Counted from the first letter of the stretch, positions 7,044-15,195 are shown. The stretch: DNA of 19,708 bases from an uncultured Collinsella sp. (GCA_959601045.1 CAUGNZ010000034.1:1-19708); one strand, 5' to 3'. The notes: generated by a model not told the origin, from the sequence alone. A program made the numbers and translations.

Positions 7044-7543
7044 GTCTCCCCCTCGCCCTTATCGTCAGCCTCGTTCTCGGCGGCAACTTGCCGTTTAAAT
7101 GCCTCGCACTCTTCGTTAAGAACATGGGAAAACTTACCGACCAAGCGCATGATCTCGCGCTGTTCCCACGGCTCGAGCGCCTCGAATGCCTGCTGCTCGG
7201 CCTTTTGCGCCGGCAACGCGTAGTGCTTGGCAAACTGCACGCCTTCTTCGGTCAGTCGCACAACCTTGTTCTTACGACTGCCCTCGGCAAACTCCAACGT
7301 CGCGAGCCCTCGCGCCCTAAGCGTCTTGATCGCCGAATTGATGGTCTGTTTGCTGTAGAACCATTCACTCGTCAGCCGACTCACGGCAACGCTTCCACCC
7401 GCTGCACTCGTGTCGACGAGCATCCAGTAGGCGCAATCCGAAAGACCGCAGGTGCGCGCGAACTCCGAATAGATACGGACAAGCCCGTTGAGCATCCGGT
7501 CGAAATCGACCGGGCTAACTGTACTATTCATCTCTCCCGCCAT
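7031..7543 (-). CDS. MarR-family transcriptional regulator
   Basis: A protein of up to 170 aa with a MarR-type winged helix: the recognition region is about residues 52-82 (SRLTSEWFYSKQTINSAIKT) and the wing about 84-98, ending at VVRLTEEG; helices flank it for dimerisation. It likely represses its own operon and the two ABC exporter genes that follow with a 13-bp overlap, releasing on ligand binding. Two identical palindromic sites lie in its promoter. Start uncertain: the ATG at 7543 has no clear ribosome site, and the ATG at 7531 has GGGAG only two bases away; the difference is four residues. C37 lies in the SDCAYW segment near the usual ligand pocket, but no redox function is claimed. Confidence 0.9.
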   Translation of the reverse strand: MAGEMNSTVSPVDFDRMLNGLVRIYSEFARTCGLSDCAYWMLVDTSAAGGSVAVSRLTSEWFYSKQTINSAIKTLRARGLATLEFAEGSRKNKVVRLTEEGVQFAKHYALPAQKAEQQAFEALEPWEQREIMRLVGKFSHVLNEECEAFKRQVAAENEADDKGEGETCDS

Positions 7544-7547
7544 TCGA

Positions 7548-7598
7548 TAGTCCGAGTTTTGACTAATTAGGGTTTCAGGTTAGTCCGAGTTTTGACTA
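7548..7598. promoter_or_regulatory. Double operator of the MarR-ABC operon
   Basis: The 18-mer TAGTCCGAGTTTTGACTA occurs identically at 7548-7565 and 7581-7598. Each copy has inverted arms TAGTC/GACTA. They are 33 bp apart centre to centre, about three helical turns, so two dimers would sit on the same face. One copy fills the promoter spacer and the other lies near the predicted transcription start. Sequence directly seen; binding by the adjacent MarR protein is inferred from position. Confidence 0.75.
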
Positions 7599-7605
7599 TC
7601 GTCAA
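7577..7605 (-). promoter_or_regulatory. Putative promoter of the MarR-ABC operon
   Basis: On the minus strand TTGACG (7600-7605) and TAACCT (7577-7582) are 17 bp apart. The start point would be near 7570, inside the gap between the two operators, with a leader of about 27-39 nt. Confidence 0.5.
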
Positions 7606-7654
7606 GGGCGGCCGTGCAAGACGTGCGACCCATAACAACATGTCGACAAAAAAG

Positions 7655-7683
7655 ACCGCCGGCGCGGGGGCGGCGCCGGCGGT
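7655..7683 (-). terminator. Intrinsic terminator of the 96-aa gene
   Basis: A perfect 11-bp GC-rich stem ACCGCCGGCGC (7655-7665) / GCGCCGGCGGT (7673-7683). On the minus strand the stem is followed by CTTTTTTG, the standard U-tract. Confidence 0.85.
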
Positions 7684-7709
7684 TGCAAGAAAATATCGAT
7701 TGTTGGCTG

Positions 7710-8000
7710 TTACGCAGCGACGGCCTCGTAGACCGTGGCGCCCGAGAAGCTGTCGTGCAGGCTCTTGCCACAGATCCACGGCAGTTCGACGACCTCGCAG
7801 ACCGTGTTGACCAGCTCGGAGCAGTCAGTAAAGTGGCCCTTATCGTTGAGGGCCTCGCAATCCTGAACACGCCAATAGCCATCGGTGTGCGTGATGTAGT
7901 ACTCGTGATCATCAATCGTCACAAAAGCGCGCGTCTTGGAACGCAGCAGCTTCAGAAATCCTTCGAAGTCGGTCTCGACGACATCTCCAGCCTGGAACAT
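7710..8000 (-). CDS. Hypothetical 96-aa protein
   Basis: I do not recognise this family. It is a small acidic soluble protein with no signal peptide or membrane segment. It has four cysteines (48, 60, 68, 77), spaced too widely for a simple zinc ribbon, and a Tyr/Trp/His-rich middle (DDHEYYITHTDGYWRVQDCE, 30-49). The ATG at 8000 has a strong AGGAGGTAAC ribosome site, and a well-formed terminator follows the gene, so it is very likely expressed as a single-gene unit. The frame extends 12 codons upstream without support. It is divergent from the nitroreductase gene; the two share a 294-bp control region. Function cannot be inferred from the sequence. Confidence 0.8.
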   Translation of the reverse strand: MFQAGDVVETDFEGFLKLLRSKTRAFVTIDDHEYYITHTDGYWRVQDCEALNDKGHFTDCSELVNTVCEVVELPWICGKSLHDSFSGATVYEAVAA

Positions 8001-8125
8001 GATGTTACCTCCTGGCCCGGCGCCACCACGGCGCATTGATAAACGTTGGTACTCCTTTAGTAAAACCTTTATCAGAGGTTATGCGTTCGTCATTTAGGCA
8101 AGTGGTAAAAAACCGCAGGGTAGAC

Positions 8126-8148
8126 GGGATAAAACGTTTAACCATCCC
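8126..8148. promoter_or_regulatory. Nested dyad in the divergent control region
   Basis: GGGAT (8126-8130) and ATCCC (8144-8148) flank the 8-bp palindrome AAACGTTT (8132-8139). A central CpG inside an A/T palindrome is typical of LacI-family operators. It lies between the 96-aa gene and the nitroreductase gene. Function is inference. Confidence 0.3.
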
Positions 8149-8154
8149 ATTTGT

Positions 8155-8183
8155 TTGTCACATTCTGAAGGTACTTTTATGCA
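8155..8183 (+). promoter_or_regulatory. Putative nitroreductase promoter
   Basis: TTGTCA (8155-8160) and TATGCA (8178-8183) are 17 bp apart, giving a start about 105 bases before the coding region. A perfect 12-bp palindrome TTCCAATTGGAA lies just downstream at 8193-8204 and could be an operator. Confidence 0.35.
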
Positions 8184-8294
8184 AACCTACTTTTCCAATT
8201 GGAATCTACCCTTTTGGCCGGGCAATTGACCGTCTATCGTTTGAGCCCGACGGGTATGAACGGGGCATCTGCAACGCCACCGCAAGGAGACACC

Positions 8295-8816
8295 ATGGAG
8301 ACTATCGAAGCACTCATCCACCGCCGCAGCTGCCGCAAATACAGCGATCGTCCCGTCGAGGCCGAAAAGCTTGCACGCATTATCGAAGCCGGCCAATATG
8401 CACCGAGCGGCATGGGCCGCCAACCGGTGACGTTTGTCGCCGTCACCGACCCCGCGACCGTCGAGCGTCTCTCACGGCTCAACGCCCAGGTCATGGGCAG
8501 CAACGGCGACCCCTTCTATGGCGCCAAGACCGTTGTGGTGGTGCTGGTCGACCGCAACGTGCCCACGCATCTGGAAGACGGCTCGCTCGCCATGGGCAAC
8601 TTGCTCAACGCCGCCTATGCACTGGGTGTCGATTCATGCTGGATTCACCGCGCGCATGAGGTCTTTGACTCACCCGAGGGCCTGGAACTGCTGGCCAGCT
8701 GGAGCCTGCCCGCCGACGGCAGCCTGCGCGGTGTCGGTCACTGCATTCTGGGCTATGCCGAGGACACGCTACCCGAGCCCAAACCCCGCCGCGACAACGT
8801 CGTCTACGTAAGGTAA
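8295..8816 (+). CDS. Nitroreductase-family protein (FMN-binding)
   Basis: A 173-aa protein of the nitroreductase superfamily (PF00881), flavin enzymes that use NAD(P)H to reduce nitro compounds, quinones or related substrates. The N-terminal RRSCRKYSDRPV (10-21) is the FMN-phosphate-binding block, followed by APSGMGRQP (36-44) and, later, the GSLAMGNLLNAAYALGVDSC helix and the C-terminal GYAEDTLPEPKPR stretch. Length is normal for the small single-domain members. The ATG at 8295 has AAGGAGACACC directly upstream; an earlier in-frame ATG at 8199 has no such site. Physiological substrate unknown. It stands alone on the plus strand. Confidence 0.92.
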   Translation: METIEALIHRRSCRKYSDRPVEAEKLARIIEAGQYAPSGMGRQPVTFVAVTDPATVERLSRLNAQVMGSNGDPFYGAKTVVVVLVDRNVPTHLEDGSLAMGNLLNAAYALGVDSCWIHRAHEVFDSPEGLELLASWSLPADGSLRGVGHCILGYAEDTLPEPKPRRDNVVYVR

Positions 8817-8831
8817 CCCAGGAGCGTCATA

Positions 8832-8870
8832 GGGGTAGCTAATTTGGGACGGGGCTATTTTAGCCACCCC
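8832..8870. terminator. Hairpin between convergent genes
   Basis: GGGGTAGCTAA (8832-8842) pairs with TTAGCCACCCC (8860-8870), 10 of 11 positions. The single mismatch becomes a G.U pair in a minus-strand transcript. It sits between the ends of the nitroreductase gene and the membrane-protein gene and may end either. No strong U-tract follows. Confidence 0.45.
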
Positions 8871-8879
8871 ACTCGCAAC

Positions 8880-9455
8880 TTATCTTGCCGATGGAGTTGT
8901 CGTCGTTTCGTTCGTGTGGGTCGTTTCGGCGCCGTCGCCCTGTTCGCCCTCGTCCTTTTGAGCGTCGGCGATGGTGGAGGCCGCCGCGACGATGCCGCGC
9001 TGGGGTGCGACGCCCGTCTGGGTCTGAGCGCCCTCGACAACTTCTGTGCCTGCATGCGCGAGCTCGGGCGATTTAAACACCGCGTCCAAGTTGGCGCCAC
9101 CGCCGGCGTAGCCAAGCGCAGCGAGTGCGATGACGATCACTGCAACGACGACCGCGATCGGCACATAACGATGCCAACCAGCAGGATTGAGCCCCCTGCG
9201 GCGAGCCGCCCCGCGGCTGATGTAGCCGAGCGTGCCGTCGTGCTTGAGCTTTGAGCCCACCACGCGTTTGCGGCCCCACAGCGAGGACTCTGCCTGCATT
9301 GCCAAGCGGGCACCTGTCGAAGGATAGCCGTATTTAGTGCGCTTGAACGAGCCGTCAAACCCCGAGGCGTGTTTACCCCACGTCACCGATGTTGTGCGTC
9401 GGTTGACCGGCGCGGCACTCCGCCTTCTGCGGCTCGGTTTTGAAGTCTCAGCCAT
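8880..9455 (-). CDS. Hypothetical single-pass membrane protein, 191 aa
   Basis: Family not recognised. Residues 1-97 are strongly basic (clusters RRRR and RRRR at about 9-12 and 85-88, many Lys/Gly/Ser), followed by one hydrophobic segment at about 98-117 (VPIAVVVAVIVIALAALGYA). An acidic, Thr/Glu/Ala-rich tail of about 74 residues then ends in a threonine run. By the positive-inside rule the N-terminus is cytoplasmic and the tail outside. It might bind nucleic acid or another anionic partner inside, but that is speculation. The ATG at 9455 has GAGGG five bases upstream; the frame extends 18 codons further without support. It is 84 bases downstream of the Fis-type regulator gene, on the same strand, so co-transcription is possible. 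Confidence 0.75.
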   Translation of the reverse strand: MAETSKPSRRRRSAAPVNRRTTSVTWGKHASGFDGSFKRTKYGYPSTGARLAMQAESSLWGRKRVVGSKLKHDGTLGYISRGAARRRGLNPAGWHRYVPIAVVVAVIVIALAALGYAGGGANLDAVFKSPELAHAGTEVVEGAQTQTGVAPQRGIVAAASTIADAQKDEGEQGDGAETTHTNETTTTPSAR

Positions 9456-9539
9456 ATGCCCTCGCACGCCGTAACCAAATCGAAACAATAACGCTTTGGA
9501 CTGTAGCACACGCGTCGCGCGCGGTCACGGGCGCCTCGC

Positions 9540-10757
9540 TCAACGGTCATCGTCCTTCAGCAAGCGCCACAGCGTTGTACGGCTTATGCCCAGCACCTCC
9601 GCCGCACGGGTTCGGTTGCCGTGGAGATGATCTACAACCAGATGCGCGATATCTCGCTCGGTATCGGCCAGCGGTCGCAGGATATACAGGTCGCTTTCGA
9701 GTGTCGGGGCGCCAAAGGTTGCGGTTTTAATCACGTCCTCTTGGGCGAGCACTTCCTCCGCCACAGCACGGTCCACCGTGCCCGCCCCCACCAATATATA
9801 CAGTCGTTCCGAGACCTCGCGGAGCTGCAGATAATTGCGCGGCCAGCGGTAAGCATCGAGCGCCTTCGTCGCCGCGGCAGACAGCGTGGGCGCTGCCGTC
9901 CCAAATGCACCAGCGAGATATTCCAAATAGCGCGCAATCTTTTGCGACGTGGCTCCCTGCTCGACGATTGCCGGCGCCACGCTCACCGCACAGGCGAAGC
10001 GCTCGGTCACAAAGGCGGCTTGATCACTTTCGCTGCCGCCCGGCATGTCATTCGCCGTCAGCACCACATGGCAGCGCGTCGCCAACGCGGTGTCGGCCAT
10101 CGTGGAAACGAGCTCGCGGAGACGCTGGGGGCCAACCGTGTTCCAGCCCTCAATGCAAAGTGTCAGCCCCGTTTGGAACAACGGCGATTCGGCGCTTTTG
10201 AGCAGATGGCGCCAGCCGCGATCCGTTAGCTCATCGAGCGCAACGGCAACAAAGGGCTGATCGACAAAAGGACCGTCCAGATAGAGGCGCATGGCAATCT
10301 CGACCTGACCCGCTCCCAGCTCGCCCTCGAGCATAAGGGGAACGCCGCGCGCGTAGCTCTCGGCGACCGGCACAGCTACCGAGGCCGCCCCCTCAACGAT
10401 GCCGTACGCGCTCGATTCGTAGCGGGCCTCAACTTCGTCGGCGTTGAGCCACTCGATGCCCGCATGTACCGCGGCGCCGCGCACCTCGCGGACCACGACG
10501 ACCCAAAGGCCCCCGCCCTCTTTGTCGGTGGGGCGAACGGTCAGGCTCAGGCGCGTACCCGCACGCCCCATAACCAGACGCGCGCCGTCTCCTATACGGT
10601 CGAGGCGCTCAGCGACAAAAGCCGCCACATCCCGCTCAAGCGCCGCGTCATTCATGGTCGAAATCGCGACGTCCCCACGCGCATCGATTGCCAATGCCGA
10701 GGCCCCGGCAGCAGCCAGGGCCTCGGTCAAGATGTTCAGCTTGGCATCGCTATCCAT
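9540..10757 (-). CDS. Fis-type regulator related to sigma-54 enhancer-binding proteins, ATPase degenerate
   Basis: A 405-aa protein with the layout of an enhancer-binding protein. The N-terminal sensor-like region (1-110) is of unknown type. An AAA+-like region (about 115-325) still shows the fold outline: GELGAGQ (145-151) in the Walker A place, a Walker-B-like FVAVALDEL (169-177), and DAYRWPRNYLQLREV (301-315), matching the usual Y-WPGNVREL block. The C-terminal Fis helix-turn-helix is GNRTRAAEVLGISRTTLWRLL (380-400). Walker A lacks its lysine and no GAFTGA loop is seen, so it should not hydrolyse ATP to remodel sigma-54 polymerase; it more likely acts as a DNA-binding regulator. The ATG at 10757 follows AGGGG at seven bases. 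A 273-base gap separates it from yeiH on the same strand. Target unknown. Confidence 0.82.
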   Translation of the reverse strand: MDSDAKLNILTEALAAAGASALAIDARGDVAISTMNDAALERDVAAFVAERLDRIGDGARLVMGRAGTRLSLTVRPTDKEGGGLWVVVVREVRGAAVHAGIEWLNADEVEARYESSAYGIVEGAASVAVPVAESYARGVPLMLEGELGAGQVEIAMRLYLDGPFVDQPFVAVALDELTDRGWRHLLKSAESPLFQTGLTLCIEGWNTVGPQRLRELVSTMADTALATRCHVVLTANDMPGGSESDQAAFVTERFACAVSVAPAIVEQGATSQKIARYLEYLAGAFGTAAPTLSAAATKALDAYRWPRNYLQLREVSERLYILVGAGTVDRAVAEEVLAQEDVIKTATFGAPTLESDLYILRPLADTERDIAHLVVDHLHGNRTRAAEVLGISRTTLWRLLKDDDR

Positions 10758-10842
10758 GATTTGCCCCTGTCCGCGGCGACGTGCAACCGCCGACGGTCGC
10801 ACGACCGAGTGTTTCAAAATTGAACGATATTGCTCACCAAAC

Positions 10843-10848
10843 ACTATA
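10843..10848 (-). promoter_or_regulatory. Putative -10 box for the Fis-type regulator, with inverted repeat
   Basis: TATAGT on the minus strand overlaps one arm of an inverted repeat AGTGTTT (10808-10814) / AAACACT (10839-10845). The loop also contains TTCAA-N2-TTGAA (10813-10824). It may be a promoter with an operator, perhaps autoregulatory. The -35 is not recognisable and no sigma-54 GG/GC signature was seen. Confidence 0.3.
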
Positions 10849-10882
10849 GGGCAGAAAGCGCCGTCCTGCGAGTATAGGTGTT

Positions 10883-10985
10883 GCCCCGCATCGCCATCCT
10901 GGCGGGGCGATAAGAGCTCTTCGGGACTTATAAACCTGCGGACAAGCCATACCCGCAAGAGCTCCTATCGCTCCACCGCAGGCTT
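10883..10985 (-). other. Overlapping, mutually exclusive hairpins between yeiH and the Fis-type gene
   Basis: GCGATAAGAGCTCTT (10907-10921) pairs with AAGAGCTCCTATCGC (10957-10971), extended inward by CGGG/CCCG. AAACCTGCGG (10932-10941), inside that loop, pairs with CCGCAGGCTT (10976-10985), outside it. GCCCCGC (10883-10889) pairs with GCGGGGC (10902-10908), sharing bases with the first. The only mismatch in each of the two longer stems becomes a G.U wobble in a minus-strand transcript. This suggests a switching RNA or complex terminator; function is inference. Confidence 0.45.
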
Positions 10986-11030
10986 GCGCTCACCAGCAAC
11001 CAGCAACCAGCACGCGAATAAGCTACTTCT

Positions 11031-12065
11031 CTACCAGATTCCCAGCACGTGCTGCATTCCCAAGCTCATGCACGCAATGCCAATCCAGCAGCAAAAGCCC
11101 AGCGCGATGGGCTTGCCGCCCTTTTTGACCAGCTCGACGATATCGGTATTAAAGCCAATAGCCGCCATGGCCATCACGATAAAGAACTTCGAAAGCTCCT
11201 TGATGGGCGCCGTAATGAACGTGGGAAGCTGAAACACCGTGGTGACCACGCTTGCCAGCACAAAGAACAGGACGAACATGGGAAACGCGCGTTTAAGCGA
11301 AAACGTGCTTTTGGCGTCGCCGCCGGCCTTACGCGCCAGATGCATCTGCCAGCATGCGAGGACCAACGTGATGGGAATAATGGCCAGCGTCCTGGTGAGC
11401 TTGACCACCGTGGCGCTCTCGAGCACATTGGCACCGGGATGCATACTGTCCCAAGCACTCGCCGCAGCCGTTACGGACGAGGTGTCGTTGATGGCGGTGC
11501 CGGCAAACAGGCCAAAGCCCTCGTCTGTCAGCCCGAGCATACCGCCGAGCGTCGGAAACACGAGCGCCGCGATAACGTTAAACAGGAAGATGACCGAAAT
11601 GGCCTGGGCAATCTCGCGATCGTCGGCATCGATGACGGGCGCGGTCGCGGCGATGGCAGAACCGCCGCAAATCGACGAGCCCACACCCACAAGCGTCGCG
11701 ATCTTACTCGGCACGTTCATGACGCGGCAGAGCACAAAGGCAATGACAAGCGAAGTCGAGATTGTCGCCACGATAATCGGCAGCGACTGGGCGCCCTTGG
11801 ACAGAATCTGCGAGAGGTTCATGCCAAAGCCAAGCAGGATTACCGCGTACTGCAAGACTTTTTTAGACGTATAGGTGACGCCGGCGGCGAGCTGTTCGCG
11901 ACGATTCTTGGGAAAGACGAGCGCCAGGACCATGCCAAAGAGGATGGCGAATACCGGACCGCCGACCACCTCAATTTGTTTGCCGAGCAACGTCGCGGGG
12001 ATGGCGATGATCAGGCAGAACAAAACGCCTTTCCAGCGCTCGCGTACGATATTTGCCAGTTGCAT
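11031..12065 (-). CDS. YeiH/UPF0324-family putative transporter
   Basis: A 344-aa, roughly ten-helix membrane protein of the YeiH family (PF03601), annotated in many genomes as putative sulfate exporter; the substrate is not firmly established. Family signatures: VGVGSSICGGSAIAATAPV (126-144), AINDTSSVTAAASAW (191-205) and VVKLTRTLAIIPI (220-232), with hydrophobic segments from residue 13 to the C-terminus. The ATG at 12065 is preceded by AAGGAA at about eight bases. It is divergent from a GntR/FCD regulator gene across 193 bp, which suggests, but does not prove, control by that regulator. The Fis-type regulator lies downstream on the same strand. cysE about 9 kb away is too far to imply a shared sulfur unit. 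Confidence 0.9.
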   Translation of the reverse strand: MQLANIVRERWKGVLFCLIIAIPATLLGKQIEVVGGPVFAILFGMVLALVFPKNRREQLAAGVTYTSKKVLQYAVILLGFGMNLSQILSKGAQSLPIIVATISTSLVIAFVLCRVMNVPSKIATLVGVGSSICGGSAIAATAPVIDADDREIAQAISVIFLFNVIAALVFPTLGGMLGLTDEGFGLFAGTAINDTSSVTAAASAWDSMHPGANVLESATVVKLTRTLAIIPITLVLACWQMHLARKAGGDAKSTFSLKRAFPMFVLFFVLASVVTTVFQLPTFITAPIKELSKFFIVMAMAAIGFNTDIVELVKKGGKPIALGFCCWIGIACMSLGMQHVLGIW

Positions 12066-12258
12066 ATGGGATTCCTTCTTTCTATTTCACGTTTGCGACG
12101 GCTTATGATACGGCAACATTGAGCGCAGCCTTGCGCAAACACAGACTAAGATGCCGCAATAGTTCTCAGGCAACAGCCGAATTACCCACCGCGGAGAGCT
12201 GATTCGCGGCATAATTAACAACTGACATATGAGTTTGATAGAACAGTTGCGAGGCGCT
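12066..12258. promoter_or_regulatory. Divergent yeiH/gntR control region
   Basis: This 193-bp gap must carry both promoters. Visible: inverted repeat ATGCCGC (12151-12157) / GCGGCAT (12206-12212), palindrome TTGCGCAA (12131-12138), and the A/T-rich CATAATTAACAA just before the gntR start, which could hold its -10. No confident -35 was found for either gene. Sites for the GntR protein are likely here but cannot be chosen by eye. Confidence 0.35.
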
Positions 12259-12960
12259 ATGGAAGAATCGATGCACGTCGGCGAGCAGGAAACGAGCCTA
12301 CAGGACCAGTCCTACCACACCATTCGACGCAAAATCGTCTACCTGGACTACAAGCCGGGCGAAAAGCTGGGCGTCAAGCAACTTTGCGACGACCTGGATA
12401 TGGGGCGCACGCCCGTGCGCGAGGCTTTGGTTCGCTTGGCGCAGGAAGGCCTGGTGCGCACCGTGCCCCAGAGCGGCACCTACGTCTCACCCATCAACCT
12501 CACCCTTGCCGAGAGTGCCTGCTACATCCGCGAACATCTGGAAAAGCAGGTGATTGTGGAGTGCTGTGCGCGAGCCACGTCGGCCGGCATCGAGCAGCTC
12601 GACCGCGCCATCGTGCTGCAGGAAAAGGCCATGGCCGAAGAGGATCGCATCGGCTTCTTTTTGAGCGACAACCTCATGCATCACATGATTTTTAGCATCG
12701 CATGTCGCAGCACCGTTTGGTCGTGGCTCGAAGAGACCAATGCCGACCTGGAGCGCTTCCGCTGGCTGCGCGCCGCCACGCAGGTTCTCGACAATCAGGA
12801 CATCGTGAACGAGCACAAGCAGATTCGCCGCGCTATCGCCGGTCGCGACCCCATCGAAGCGAGCTTTTTGGTCAGCAAGCACCTGCACATGATGTTCCGC
12901 AACCAAACCGAGGTTCTGGACCAGTTCCCCGAGTACTTCGAGACCAGTAAGCTCCGCTAA
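12259..12960 (+). CDS. GntR-family regulator, FCD (FadR) subgroup
   Basis: A 233-aa one-component regulator. The winged helix (about residues 15-78 from this start) shows SYHTIRRKIVYLDYKPGEKL, then LGVKQLCDDLDMGRTPVREALVRLAQEGLV and the wing PQSGTYVSPI. The FCD ligand domain follows; D137, H141, H186 and H208 match the metal-binding Asp/His pattern of this subgroup, so an acid ligand bound through a metal is likely. The ATG at 12259 has GAGG four bases upstream and is preferred; the ATG at 12229 adds ten residues but has no ribosome site. It is divergent from yeiH, its likely target. A hairpin repeat starts eight bases after the stop and may act as terminator. Confidence 0.9.
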   Translation: MEESMHVGEQETSLQDQSYHTIRRKIVYLDYKPGEKLGVKQLCDDLDMGRTPVREALVRLAQEGLVRTVPQSGTYVSPINLTLAESACYIREHLEKQVIVECCARATSAGIEQLDRAIVLQEKAMAEEDRIGFFLSDNLMHHMIFSIACRSTVWSWLEETNADLERFRWLRAATQVLDNQDIVNEHKQIRRAIAGRDPIEASFLVSKHLHMMFRNQTEVLDQFPEYFETSKLR

Positions 12961-12967
12961 CCTGCCA

Positions 12968-13006
12968 AAACCACCACAAAGGGGACAGGCACCTTTGTGG
13001 TGGTTT
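12968..13006. repeat. Hairpin repeat, CCACCACAAAGG type (copy B)
   Basis: A perfect 15-bp stem AAACCACCACAAAGG (12968-12982) / CCTTTGTGGTGGTTT (12992-13006) with loop GGACAGGCA. It is the inverted counterpart of the element at 15087-15124: reversed, the two differ only by a two-base indel in the loop and by the outermost two pairs. It lies just after the GntR gene, downstream of glmS. Confidence 0.8.
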
Positions 13007-13017
13007 CTCCGCACAAA

Positions 13018-13055
13018 AAGGCCCGGCTCCGTCTGATGACGCGGAGCCGGGCCTT
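13018..13055 (-). terminator. Intrinsic terminator of glmS
   Basis: A perfect 14-bp stem AAGGCCCGGCTCCG (13018-13031) / CGGAGCCGGGCCTT (13042-13055). On the minus strand it is followed by a T run (TTTTTGTGC). It lies 23 bases after the glmS stop codon. Confidence 0.9.
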
Positions 13056-13078
13056 GGTCGCTAGAACGGCGGAACCAA

Positions 13079-14926
<1,848 letters not shown>

Positions 14927-15000
14927 AGGATAAATCCCTTCGTTCGCGTGACTGCAAGACGTCCACGCACAGGGGGCGCTGAGACGTACAACGTTCGAGT

Positions 15001-15006
15001 ATTGTA
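15001..15006 (-). promoter_or_regulatory. Putative glmS promoter (-10)
   Basis: TACAAT on the minus strand within GAGTACAATACTC, itself an imperfect-centre dyad (GAGTA/TACTC). The preceding GAG TACAAT is identical to the ilvE promoter. The -35 is weak. Predicted start near 14994. Confidence 0.45.
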
Positions 15007-15024
15007 CTCACGCAAGCGCAAGCT

Positions 15025-15060
15025 GATATACCAGAAGTGGTATCTCAACTTAGATACCAC
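15025..15060. promoter_or_regulatory. Dyad operator candidate upstream of glmS
   Basis: GTGGTATCT (15037-15045) and AGATACCAC (15052-15060) are perfect 9-bp inverted arms six bases apart. A third related half-site, GATATACCA (15025-15033), pairs with TGGTATC of the middle arm. The dyad centre is about 55 bp upstream of the predicted glmS start. TGGTAT/ATACCA arms resemble sites of GntR/HutC-type sugar regulators (NagR/DasR-like), which is analogy only; the adjacent LacI-type protein is another candidate. Confidence 0.6.
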
Positions 15061-15086
15061 CCGATGCACACACGTCCAGCCGGTCC

Positions 15087-15124
15087 AAACCACCACAAAG
15101 GTGCACTGTCCCCTTTGTGGTGGT
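15087..15124. repeat. Hairpin repeat, CCACCACAAAGG type (copy C)
   Basis: Perfect 13-bp stem ACCACCACAAAGG (15089-15101) / CCTTTGTGGTGGT (15112-15124), loop containing CTGTCC. It is the near-identical inverted partner of copy B at 12968-13006, on the other side of glmS. Confidence 0.8.
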
Positions 15125-15152
15125 CGCGCTGGCAACGGCGTTTCCCCAGATA

Positions 15153-15191
15153 AAACCTGCCAAAATAAACCTGTCCCTTTTTGGTAGGTTT
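15153..15191. repeat. Hairpin repeat, divergent member (copy D)
   Basis: AAACCTGCCAAAA (15153-15165) pairs with TTTTGGTAGGTTT (15179-15191); the one mismatch is a G.U wobble on the plus strand. The loop holds CCTGTCCC like copy C. The outer sequence CCTGCCAAAA also occurs right before copy B (12961-12970). It sits immediately upstream of the LacI-gene promoter. Confidence 0.6.
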
Positions 15192-15195
15192 GGGA

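Noticed and set aside
7544..7605. CRISPR-like direct repeats (two 18-mers)
   Set aside because: Only two copies, with a 15-base gap, palindromic and placed exactly on a promoter; an operator pair explains them better.
9540..10757. Sigma-54 promoter or functional sigma-54 activator
   Set aside because: No GG-N10-GC promoter was seen nearby and the protein lacks the Walker lysine and GAFTGA.
14927..15000. glmS ribozyme/riboswitch in the glmS leader
   Set aside because: The predicted leader is about 68 nt, too short, and the conserved ribozyme core is not visible.
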